A DNA stretch of 43,598 nucleotides from Rhizobium sp. Q54 (GTDB lineage: Bacteria > Pseudomonadota > Alphaproteobacteria > Rickettsiales > UBA1997): contig CAMCMF010000009.1 of NCBI GenBank assembly GCA_945875865.1, positions 1 through 43,598 of the forward strand, read 5' to 3'. This document shows positions 27,111-36,180 of the stretch, piece after piece. The notes under the pieces were generated by a model. The model searched no databases, was not told the origin of the DNA, and saw only the letters and a program-made list of their open reading frames with translations. How positions within the stretch are numbered: the stretch's first letter is position 1; every line of letters starts with the position of its first letter. The translations under genes and the position numbers were made by a program.

Positions 27111-27308
27111 ATGTTCATGCTTCGCATCATCTTCATCATAATCTTGATTCTAGCGGCAATCCCTTTCATCAACAAAGCAAAGGATTATTTCGGCGACAAG
27201 AAAGACAAAATAGCTAAGGAAATTAATTTAAAAGATATGCGAGAAGGAGCTGGGAATTTACTTCATCCTGAAAATAAGGACAAAAAAATAGCCCAAGAAA
27301 ACGAATAA
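27111..27308 (+). CDS. Small single-pass membrane protein of unknown function
   Basis: 65 residues: an N-terminal hydrophobic helix (MLRIIFIIILILAAIPFI) followed by a Lys/Asp/Glu-rich soluble tail (AKDYFGDKKDKIAKEINLKD). The ATG at 27117 is an equally good start. I recognise no family. It is divergent from enolase (83-bp gap). Its last codons form one arm of the terminator of the convergent secreted-protein gene, which constrains that sequence. No strong Shine-Dalgarno is seen. Confidence 0.55.
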   Translation: MFMLRIIFIIILILAAIPFINKAKDYFGDKKDKIAKEINLKDMREGAGNLLHPENKDKKIAQENE

Positions 27309-27322
27309 ACGCTTTCTTGGGC
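27282..27322 (-). terminator. Intrinsic terminator of the Gly/Gln-rich protein gene
   Basis: On the minus strand GCCCAAGAAA (27313-27322) pairs with TTTCTTGGGC (27291-27300), and a TATTTTTTT tract follows (27282-27290). It lies within the 3' end of the plus-strand small membrane protein gene. Confidence 0.8.
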
Positions 27323-27334
27323 TTGGGGTAAAGA

Positions 27335-27910
27335 CTATTTTTTGCCACCGCCACCATTAGGTCCTGCTGAACCACCACCGTGGCCACCACCTTGACCGCC
27401 ACCTTGTGGAGCTCCTTGAGGTTTATGTTGTTGAGGAGCTTGCATTCCAGCAGCACCATTTGACCCACCTTGAGAATGATCCATTTGTGGATTACTGCCG
27501 CCTCTTGGACCATTATCCATTCCCATTTCGCCGCGTTGGCCATCTTGCTTCATGCCTTGATGGTTATCACCTCCTCTTTCACGCATCGCTCCATCATGAT
27601 TTCCTCTGCCTTGACCACCTTCCATTTTTTGTCCGCCCATAGGTCGCTCGCCTTGAGAATTTTGTTGCATGGCATCACGACGGTTCTCCATTTTTTCGCG
27701 ACGCTCTTCTTTCATTTGTTTTCTTTCTTCCGGAGAAGCGTTTTTAAATTTTTCTCTTCTTTCCTCTCTTTGCGCCATTTTATCATGTTTTTTTTCTGAG
27801 GCCATTTTTTCATCAGGAACGGCAAAGTTTTGTTGATTGGTTGTAGTATCTTGCGCATTAGCACAAAAAGAAAACATCGCCGCGAAAGCGAAGGAGGTTA
27901 ATTTTTTCAT
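27335..27910 (-). CDS. Secreted Gly/Gln/Met-rich low-complexity protein
   Basis: 191 residues with a signal peptide (MKKLTSFAFAAMFSFCANA, cleavage before QD). A charged helical section (KMAQREERREKFKNASPEER) is followed by a long disordered tail rich in Gly, Gln, Met, His and Asn, ending in GGGQGGGHGGG-type runs. The helical part vaguely recalls the Arg/Glu-rich helices of small periplasmic Spy/CpxP-like proteins, but the LTxxQ motif is not convincing. His/Met content would allow metal binding; this is inference. A 176-bp inverted-repeat element lies 30 bp upstream of its ATG and probably covers or supplies its promoter. Confidence 0.65.
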   Translation of the reverse strand: MKKLTSFAFAAMFSFCANAQDTTTNQQNFAVPDEKMASEKKHDKMAQREERREKFKNASPEERKQMKEERREKMENRRDAMQQNSQGERPMGGQKMEGGQGRGNHDGAMRERGGDNHQGMKQDGQRGEMGMDNGPRGGSNPQMDHSQGGSNGAAGMQAPQQHKPQGAPQGGGQGGGHGGGSAGPNGGGGKK

Positions 27911-27940
27911 AAGAAATTATTTAGTTAAAAAAGTAGTAAA

Positions 27941-28116
27941 CCCAGATCCGTCATTAGAAATTCAGGATACTTTGGCTAAAGCTTGAAAATGAAGGACGAA
28001 ATAATGTTTTTAAAACGTAAGCTTACTCAGAGTAAGTGCGGATTTAAAAACATTGTTTCAACCGCGCAGTTTCAAGTTTTAGGCAAAGTAGACGAATTTC
28101 TAATGACGGATCTGGG
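27941..28116. mobile_element. 176-bp MITE-like element with 23-bp terminal inverted repeats
   Basis: Perfect inverted termini at 27941-27963 and 28094-28116 (outer sequence CCCAGATCCGTCATTAG) are flanked by the direct repeat GTAAA at 27936-27940 and 28117-28121, which looks like a 5-bp target duplication. The interior is also largely self-complementary (TACTTTGGCTAAAGCTTGAA against the matching right arm, AATGTTTTTAAA on both arms) with a central CTTACT-CAG-AGTAAG hairpin. No coding capacity. It sits between the tgt 3' end and the secreted-protein promoter region. Confidence 0.88.
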
Positions 28117-28158
28117 GTAAAGCAGCAACAGCGATAAAATTCAAAAAAAATTAGGCAA

Positions 28159-29850
<1,692 letters not shown>

Positions 29851-31146
29851 ATGAAAATTACAATAATTGGCAGTGGTTATGTAGGTCTAGTTTCCGGAAT
29901 TTGCTTTGCAAAATTAGGGCATGAAATCGCTTGTATCGACAAGGATGAGACAAAAATTTCCAAATTAAAATCCGGCATAATTCCGATTTTTGAACCCGGT
30001 TTAAAAGAGCTTTTAGACGAAGCTGTTGCCGCAAAAAAAATCTCTTTTAGTACAAATTTAAAAACAGCTTTAAGCGACTCGCAAGCTGTATTCATCGCCG
30101 TTGGTACGCCTCAAGATGAGGATGGTAGCGCTGATCTTTCTTATGTTTTAACGGCAGCAAAAGAAATCGCTGAATTATCAAATTCCTACAAATTAATCAT
30201 CACCAAATCCACTGTTCCGGCAGGAACAGGATATAAAATTAAACAGTTGATCACGCAGACAAATCCACAACTCGAATTTTCCATCGCTTCCAATCCAGAA
30301 TTCTTGCGCGAAGGCGCAGCGATTGATGATTTCATGAATCCTGATCGCATCGTAATTGGTGTTGAAGATGAAAAAGCGCAAAAAATTCTTAGCGAAATTT
30401 ACATGAAATTTCCTGCAGAAAAATTGATCACATCTGACATCATTACCGCGGAATTAATCAAATATGCTTCCAACTCATTTTTGGCGACAAAAATTTCCTT
30501 CATCAATGAAATGGCCGATCTTTGTGAAATTGTCGGCGGCGATATAAAACAGCTCGCAAAAGCCATGGGGCTTGACTCGCGCATCGGTGAAAAATTTCTA
30601 AATCCTGGCCCCGGTTTTGGCGGCTCATGTTTTCCAAAAGACATAATGGCGATTCTAAATGTCGCCAAAGAGCATGACGTTAGCCTGTCTTTGATTGACT
30701 CAGTCATCACTTCCAACAAGCAGCGCAAAATCAAAATGGTGGATAAAATTTCTGCTGCTTTAGGCGGAAAAATCTCCGGCAAAAAAATCGCTATTCTTGG
30801 TTTGGCATTCAAGGCCAATACCGATGATATTCGCTATTCACCAGCGATTACCATCATCAAGGAATTAGTAAAAAAAGAGGCGAAAATTTTTGCTCAGGAT
30901 TTTGAAGCAGTCGAAAATTCCAAACGCGAATTGGCTGATTTAAAAAATATTTCTTTTTTTACCGATCCTTACGAAGCCATGAAAGACGCCGACTTAATCG
31001 TCATCGTCACCGAATGGAAGCAATATCAAAAATTAGATTTCACAAAATCTAAAACCAAAAAAATCGTCGATTTGCGCAATTTATTTGATGCAAAAAAAAT
31101 GCGCGAACAAGGCTTCGAATATTTTTACATCGGTGGAAAAAATTAA
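29851..31146 (+). CDS. ugd: UDP-glucose 6-dehydrogenase
   Basis: Oxidises UDP-glucose to UDP-glucuronate with two NAD+, giving precursors for LPS or capsule sugars. 431 residues. The N-terminal NAD motif (IIGSGYVGLVSGICFAKLGH), the mid-region GTPQDEDGSADLSYV, the NPEFLREGAAIDDFMNPDRI signature and the catalytic Cys in NPGPGFGGSCFPKD are all present, along with the C-terminal domain (ILGLAFKANTDDIRYSPA). It abuts the ccmG-like gene without a gap; tRNA-Arg follows 5 bp later. Confidence 0.96.
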   Translation: MKITIIGSGYVGLVSGICFAKLGHEIACIDKDETKISKLKSGIIPIFEPGLKELLDEAVAAKKISFSTNLKTALSDSQAVFIAVGTPQDEDGSADLSYVLTAAKEIAELSNSYKLIITKSTVPAGTGYKIKQLITQTNPQLEFSIASNPEFLREGAAIDDFMNPDRIVIGVEDEKAQKILSEIYMKFPAEKLITSDIITAELIKYASNSFLATKISFINEMADLCEIVGGDIKQLAKAMGLDSRIGEKFLNPGPGFGGSCFPKDIMAILNVAKEHDVSLSLIDSVITSNKQRKIKMVDKISAALGGKISGKKIAILGLAFKANTDDIRYSPAITIIKELVKKEAKIFAQDFEAVENSKRELADLKNISFFTDPYEAMKDADLIVIVTEWKQYQKLDFTKSKTKKIVDLRNLFDAKKMREQGFEYFYIGGKN

Positions 31147-31151
31147 CAAAA

Positions 31152-31226
31152 GCTCTCGTAGCTCAGGGGATAGAGCATTGGTTTCCTAAACCATGTGCGC
31201 ATGTTCGAATCATGCCGAGAGCGCCA
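31152..31226 (+). tRNA. tRNA-Arg (anticodon CCT)
   Basis: Cloverleaf: acceptor GCTCTCG/CGAGAGC, D arm GCTC..GAGC, anticodon loop TTCCTAA (CCT, reads AGG), T arm GCATG-TTCGAAT-CATGC, discriminator G and encoded CCA. The outermost pair of the anticodon stem is T-T. The dus gene starts 9 bp after the CCA. Confidence 0.93.
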
Positions 31227-31235
31227 AAAATAAAT

Positions 31236-32234
31236 ATGATCAAAATCGGCAATATCACATTACAAGACAACACGCTGCTGGCGCCAATGTCCGGCGTTAC
31301 TGATTTGCCTTTTCGTCGTTTGGTAAAAAAATTCGGCGCTTCGCTGGTGATTTCAGAAATGATCGCCTCACGTGCCATGATTATGCAAACGCGCGATTCG
31401 CTAAAAAAATGTCAGAAAGATGATTCACATTTTCCGATGTCAGTACAGCTCGCCGGCTGCGATCCTGAAGTGATGGCGGAAGCAGCAAAGCTCAACCAAG
31501 ATTTAGGCGCCGATATTATCGACATCAATTTCGGCTGTCCGGTGAAAAAAGTGGTGAATGGTTTTGCTGGATCAGCTTTGATGAGAGACGAAGATCTTGC
31601 TACTCGAATCATGGAAGCAGTGGTCAAAGCAGTGAAAATTCCGGTGACCATGAAAATGCGTTTAGGTTGGAATTATGAAAATCTCAACGCTCCATCACTG
31701 GCAAAAAAAGCTGAAGATGTTGGCATTCAAATGCTGACAGTTCATGGCCGCACACGTTGTCAGATGTATAACGGCTCTGCCAATTGGGAACTAATTTCAC
31801 AAACCAAAGCAGCAGTAAAAATTCCAGTGATTGCCAATGGTGACATTAAAAATTCGGATGACGCAAAAAAAGCGCTCGAGCTCTCGAAGGCAGATGGCGT
31901 AATGGTTGGCAGAGCTTGTTACGGCAAACCTTGGTTGATCGCACAAATTAATGCCGAGCTAAAAGGTGCGGAAAAAATTATTATTCCTAGCATCGAAGAA
32001 CAACACAAAATCGTGCTAAATCACGTCAAGGAAATGATTGAGCATTACGGCGAACAAACCGCAATTCCATTGGCTCGTAAGCATATTGGTTGGTACAGTT
32101 CTGGCCTAAAAGATTCCGCAGAATTTCGAGCCAAAATTAATGTAACAAACGGCGCTGAGAATGTTTTTGATGCGATTGAAAAATTTTATGAATTGCAATT
32201 TTTGCACCTTTTGCAGCCACAAGAAAGCCTGTAA
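31236..32234 (+). CDS. dusB: tRNA-dihydrouridine synthase (DusB-like)
   Basis: Flavin enzyme reducing uridines in the tRNA D-loop. An in-frame ATG at 31212 lies inside tRNA-Arg, so I place the start at 31236 (MIKIGNITLQ), giving 332 residues. Features: LLAPMSGVTDLPFRRL, the catalytic Cys in INFGCPVKKVVNGFAGSALM, MKMRLGW, TVHGRTRCQMY and the FMN-phosphate region IANGDI and DGVMVGRACYGKPW. Alphaproteobacterial genomes often carry this DusB/NifR3 type. Co-transcription with the tRNA just upstream is possible. Confidence 0.95.
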   Translation: MIKIGNITLQDNTLLAPMSGVTDLPFRRLVKKFGASLVISEMIASRAMIMQTRDSLKKCQKDDSHFPMSVQLAGCDPEVMAEAAKLNQDLGADIIDINFGCPVKKVVNGFAGSALMRDEDLATRIMEAVVKAVKIPVTMKMRLGWNYENLNAPSLAKKAEDVGIQMLTVHGRTRCQMYNGSANWELISQTKAAVKIPVIANGDIKNSDDAKKALELSKADGVMVGRACYGKPWLIAQINAELKGAEKIIIPSIEEQHKIVLNHVKEMIEHYGEQTAIPLARKHIGWYSSGLKDSAEFRAKINVTNGAENVFDAIEKFYELQFLHLLQPQESL

Positions 32235-32269
32235 AAAAAGATTCCTGCCTGCCGGGAGACAATCTTTTT
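32235..32269 (+). terminator. Probable intrinsic terminator after dusB
   Basis: AAAAAGATT (32235-32243) pairs with AATCTTTTT (32261-32269) immediately after the dusB stop, ending in five Ts. The 17-base interior (CCTGCCTGCCGGGAGAC) can add a short GC pairing. Confidence 0.6.
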
Positions 32270-32317
32270 AAATATGCCTTTCAACCTTACCCTCATTGAC
32301 TCTATCCATTTTCTAAA

Positions 32318-32347
32318 ATGACTCAAAAACTAAAAATCACCAACTAA
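32318..32347 (+). pseudogene. Remnant of the nadE start codon region
   Basis: ATGACTCAAAAACTAAAAAT encodes MTQKLKI and then hits a stop after ITN. The first 14 bases are identical to the real nadE start at 36181, and the repeat extends leftward to give AAAATGACTCAAAAACT at both places. It marks the left side of the vapBC/R-M block that now separates dusB from nadE. Confidence 0.6.
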
Positions 32348-32358
32348 TAAAATAAATT

Positions 32359-32383
32359 TTGACAAACTTGCATCTAATTGTCA
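32359..32383 (+). promoter_or_regulatory. Putative promoter/operator of the toxin-antitoxin operon
   Basis: A TTGACA hexamer (32359-32364) overlaps an inverted repeat TGACAA (32360-32365) / TTGTCA (32378-32383), 38 bp upstream of the antitoxin ATG. VapB-type antitoxins usually repress their own promoter through such inverted repeats. No strong -10 is visible at the right distance. Confidence 0.45.
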
Positions 32384-32421
32384 TTTTTTCATTTTAAGAC
32401 AAATTCACTAATTTACGACAC

Positions 32422-32661
32422 ATGCAAGAGTTTCACACAACAATCAACGAAAATGGCAGAATTACAATTCCAGCCACAATCCGAAAAAAACTTAATCTCA
32501 AAGCTGGATCAGATCTAATCATTAAAATTTCACCCGAAAATGACATAATTCTGCACTCGCCCAAACAGTCTCTGCAAAGGTTGCAAACCATTTTTAAATC
32601 GAAGAAAAAATCAAACCTTGTTCAAGAATTAATTGAAATGAGACGAAAAGAAAAAATCTAA
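32422..32661 (+). CDS. AbrB/MazE-fold antitoxin (VapB-like)
   Basis: 79 residues with a swapped-hairpin AbrB DNA-binding domain: NENGRITIPATIRKKLNLKAGSDLII, followed by a basic C-terminal tail (KSKKKSNLVQELIEMRRKEK) of the kind that wraps and inhibits a PIN toxin. The PIN-domain gene follows after 14 bp. It likely autoregulates the operon through the upstream inverted repeat. Pairing with a PIN toxin makes the VapB role probable. Confidence 0.85.
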   Translation: MQEFHTTINENGRITIPATIRKKLNLKAGSDLIIKISPENDIILHSPKQSLQRLQTIFKSKKKSNLVQELIEMRRKEKI

Positions 32662-32675
32662 ACCACACCAAAAAC

Positions 32676-33059
32676 ATGAAAAAAACTGTAATCGACAGCT
32701 CGGCAATTTTAGCACTTCTCAACAAAGAAAAGGGGGCAGAATTAGTGGAAAAAAAACTTGAGGGAGCGATAATTTCAAGTGTAAATTTTTCTGAAGTGCT
32801 GGTAGTTGGAGCCCGCAACGGCGTCGATTACGAAGAGCTTTCACAACTACTTAAAAACATCTTTTCCAACATCATCAGCTTCGACCAAAAACAAGCTCGA
32901 ATAGCCGCATCACTCGACAAAATAACCTCAAAGCATGGACTTTCTTTTGGCGATCGCGCTTGTCTCGCTCTAGCAAAACAAGAAAACTGCCCAGCCCTCA
33001 CGGCCGACAAAGCTTGGAAAAAACTGGATGTTGGGGTTGTTATTGAGGTGGTTAGGTGA
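32676..33059 (+). CDS. vapC: PIN-domain ribonuclease toxin (VapC-like)
   Basis: 127 residues with the four acidic positions of the PIN active site: VIDSSAILALL (Asp7), NFSEVL (Glu), SFGDRACLALA (Asp) and ALTADKAW (Asp). Such toxins cleave tRNA or rRNA when the antitoxin is lost. The stop TGA overlaps the GTG start of the restriction-modification gene (GTGA), coupling their translation; loss of the block could therefore release the toxin. Confidence 0.9.
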   Translation: MKKTVIDSSAILALLNKEKGAELVEKKLEGAIISSVNFSEVLVVGARNGVDYEELSQLLKNIFSNIISFDQKQARIAASLDKITSKHGLSFGDRACLALAKQENCPALTADKAWKKLDVGVVIEVVR

Positions 33060-36000
33060 GCAGCAATAAAATCGAAAACTATCTCAAAGAAGTTGATCTA
33101 GCCCACAAAAGCGGGATTGCAGGTGAACACGCTTACCGCGGTTTTTTCCAAAATCTTTTACACCAAATTTTGCCCGAAGAAATTCGTGCAACTAACGAAC
33201 CAGCGCGCATTTCTTGCGGCTCGCCTGATTACGTCTTAACCAAAAAAAATATCCCCATTGGCTACATTGAGGCCAAAGACTTGGGAGCTGATTTGGCTGA
33301 CAAAAAACATGAAGAGCAATTGAACCGCTACCGCTTTTCTTTGCCAAATTTTATCTTCACAAATTACCTAGATTTTCATTTTTATCGCGACGGAAGTTTT
33401 GTCACCACGATTTCAATTGCCAAAATTACGCCTGAAAATATCGCGGCAATTCCCACAAATTTTGAGCAATTTGAAACGCTTTTAAAAAACTTTGCCTCAC
33501 ATATTTCACAAAGCATTAAATCGCCCAAAAGCCTTGCTGGAATGATGGCAAAGAAGGCGAAGTTATTGGCAATCATACTCGAAAACGCCTTAAATTCTGA
33601 CGAAGAAAATCAGCAAAACAGCTCACTAAAAGAGCAAATGGACGCCTTCAAAGAAATTCTAATCCACAACATTAAACCGAAAGAATTTGCCGACATTTAC
33701 GCCCAAACAATCGCCTACGGAATGTTTGCGGCACGCCTTCACGACCAATCTTTAAACAGTTTTTCCCGCCAAGAAGCAGCAGATTTAATTCCTAAAACCA
33801 ATCCGTTTTTGCGCCGTCTTTTTCAATATGTTGCAGGCTACGACCTAGACAACCGCATCTCTTGGATTGTTGACGATTTAGCCGAAATTTTTCGCGCCAC
33901 CGACATTGCTGCACTTCTCGAAAATTTTGGCAAAGCCACCAAAAAACAAGATCCAATCATCCATTTTTACGAAACTTTTTTAAGCGAATATGATCCAGCA
34001 CTTCGCAAAAGCCGCGGCGTTTGGTATACGCCGCAGCCCGTGGTTAACTTTATTGTTCGCGCCACTGACGAAATTTTAAAAAGCGAATTTGGTTTAAAAG
34101 ATGGGCTTGCCGACACCACAAAAATCAAAAAGAAAATTAGCAGCGGACTTGTTGATAAGCGCACAAAAGACGGCTATTCTTCTGACGAAAAAGAGTTTCA
34201 CAAAGTTCAGATTCTCGATCCAGCAACTGGAACCGGAACTTTTTTGACCGAAGTAATCAAACAAATTCACCAAAAATTTGCCGGCCAACAAGGCATCTGG
34301 AGTCGATATGTTGACGAACATTTAATCCCGCGCCTCAACGGTTTTGAGCTGTTAATGGCAAGCTACGCCATGGCTCATTTAAAACTTGATTTACTGCTCA
34401 CCGAAACGGGTTACAAACCAGCGCAAAGTGGCACGCAGCGCGACCAGCGTTTTAAAATTTTTCTCACCAACTCACTTGAAGAAGCCAATCCCGATCAAAA
34501 TGTGCCACTTTTGGCTTTTATGCGCGAGCTTACAATTGAAGGCTTGGAAGCCTCAAAAGTAAAAAATGAAACTCCCGTGATGGTAATTTTGGGCAATCCG
34601 CCTTATTCGGGAGAAAGCCAAAATAAAAGTAAGTGGATAATGAAGTTGATGGAAGACTACAAAAAAGAGCCCAACAGCAACGAAAAACTCAAAGAAAAAA
34701 ACCCCAAATGGATCAACGACGATTACGTAAAATTTTTGCGTTTTGGGCAATATTTTATCGAAAAAAACGGCGAAGGAATTTTGGCTTTTATCAATCCGCA
34801 CGGGTTTTTAGACAACCCAACCTTCCGCTCCGTGCGCTTTAGCTTGCTTCAAACTTACGACAAAATTTATGCAATTGATTTGCACGGCAACGCCAAGAAA
34901 AAAGAAACCACACCAACTGGCGAAAAAGACGAAAATGTTTTCGACATCCAACAAGGAGTTTCGATCAATATTTTTGTAAAAAACGGCAAGAAAAAAGCGG
35001 GCGAATTGGCGCAAGTTTTTCACTTTGATTGCTTTGGCAAAAGAGAAGATAAATATAATTTTTTGTGGGAAAATTCACTTTCTTCAATTGCCTTCAAAAC
35101 CTTGTCAAATCAGGCACCAATGTATTTTATGGTGCCAAAAGATTTTGACTTAAAAAAAGAATATGAAGCAGGGTTTTCAATCGCTGAATTGTTTCCTGTA
35201 AATAGCGTGGGAATTGTGACGGCAAGAGATGCAATTTTGGTTAACGACAAAAAAAGCGATTTGCTAAAAAATGTTGAAGAATTTTACCAAATAAAAGCTG
35301 ACGAAAATTTGGTACAAAAAATTTCTTACCGCCCGTTTGATGAAAAGTTTGTTTATTATGATTTGAAGTTGGTTGAAAGGGCGCGGGCGAAGGTGATGCA
35401 GCATTTTTTGGCTGGAGAGAATTTGGGATTGGTTTTTAAATTAGGAAATTCGGAAAAAAATTCTGCTTCGATTCATTTATCTAAAAGTTTGGTTGATTTT
35501 AGAAGTTGGTCGAGACCCGGAATGCAAGGCGGTGATTATATCGCTCCGCTTTACCTCTACAACCAACAACCCGAATCCGCTGATTTACTCAACCATTCAA
35601 AACCAGCGCGCGTGCCAAACCTAAACCCCGAAATCATCAAAGAAATTTCAACCAAACTCGGTTTAAAATTTGTGCCAGAAAACGAAAGTGGGGAGAAAAA
35701 CTTTTCACCAATTGATCTTTTGGATTATATTTACGCCGTTCTTCACTCGCCAAAATACCGCGAAAAATATCAAGAATTTTTAAAAATTGATTTCCCGCGC
35801 GTGCCTTACCCGCAAGATCAAAATAGCTTTTGGCAGTTAGTAAAACTTGGTGGGAGCTTGCGAAAAATTCATCTTTTGGAAAGCGAAATTTCTGAAAAAT
35901 TAATCACCACTTATCCGATTGACGGCGACAATAAAGTTGAAAAAATTTCTTACGAATTAGGAAAAGTTAAAATCAATCAAAGCCAATATTTTGAAGGCGT

Positions 36001-36178
36001 TGTGCCAAATGTTTGGGAATTTTTTATTGGCGGATATCAGCCCGCACAAAAATGGCTGAAAGATCGAAAAGGAAAATTTTTGAGTTTTGAAGAAATTCTA
36101 CATTATCAAAAAATCATTGTGGCTCTAAGTCAAACCGATCGACTAATGAAAGAAATTGAACAAGTTTTTAAATTTTAA
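33056..36178 (+). CDS. Single-chain restriction-modification enzyme (type IIG / type ISP-like)
   Basis: Combines DNA cleavage and N6-adenine methylation in one polypeptide. 1040 residues from a GTG overlapping the toxin stop. The N-terminal PD-(D/E)xK nuclease shows PDYV (Asp58) and IEAK (Glu72, Lys74). A helical coupler to about residue 300 leads to the gamma-class methylase with SAM motif LDPATGTGTFL near residue 387 and catalytic NPPY near 512. The remainder is probably target recognition (QPAQKW, LLDYIYAVLHSPKYREKY, typical of the ISP family C terminus). I see no SF2 helicase between nuclease and methylase, unlike the roughly 1500-residue LlaGI/LlaBIII enzymes. nadE begins 2 bp after its stop. 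Confidence 0.9.
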   Translation: MSSNKIENYLKEVDLAHKSGIAGEHAYRGFFQNLLHQILPEEIRATNEPARISCGSPDYVLTKKNIPIGYIEAKDLGADLADKKHEEQLNRYRFSLPNFIFTNYLDFHFYRDGSFVTTISIAKITPENIAAIPTNFEQFETLLKNFASHISQSIKSPKSLAGMMAKKAKLLAIILENALNSDEENQQNSSLKEQMDAFKEILIHNIKPKEFADIYAQTIAYGMFAARLHDQSLNSFSRQEAADLIPKTNPFLRRLFQYVAGYDLDNRISWIVDDLAEIFRATDIAALLENFGKATKKQDPIIHFYETFLSEYDPALRKSRGVWYTPQPVVNFIVRATDEILKSEFGLKDGLADTTKIKKKISSGLVDKRTKDGYSSDEKEFHKVQILDPATGTGTFLTEVIKQIHQKFAGQQGIWSRYVDEHLIPRLNGFELLMASYAMAHLKLDLLLTETGYKPAQSGTQRDQRFKIFLTNSLEEANPDQNVPLLAFMRELTIEGLEASKVKNETPVMVILGNPPYSGESQNKSKWIMKLMEDYKKEPNSNEKLKEKNPKWINDDYVKFLRFGQYFIEKNGEGILAFINPHGFLDNPTFRSVRFSLLQTYDKIYAIDLHGNAKKKETTPTGEKDENVFDIQQGVSINIFVKNGKKKAGELAQVFHFDCFGKREDKYNFLWENSLSSIAFKTLSNQAPMYFMVPKDFDLKKEYEAGFSIAELFPVNSVGIVTARDAILVNDKKSDLLKNVEEFYQIKADENLVQKISYRPFDEKFVYYDLKLVERARAKVMQHFLAGENLGLVFKLGNSEKNSASIHLSKSLVDFRSWSRPGMQGGDYIAPLYLYNQQPESADLLNHSKPARVPNLNPEIIKEISTKLGLKFVPENESGEKNFSPIDLLDYIYAVLHSPKYREKYQEFLKIDFPRVPYPQDQNSFWQLVKLGGSLRKIHLLESEISEKLITTYPIDGDNKVEKISYELGKVKINQSQYFEGVVPNVWEFFIGGYQPAQKWLKDRKGKFLSFEEILHYQKIIVALSQTDRLMKEIEQVFKF

Positions 36179-36180
36179 AA

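Noticed and set aside
31212-31235. dusB start at the ATG at 31212
   Set aside because: That ATG is inside the T arm of tRNA-Arg, and the family N terminus begins at 31236.
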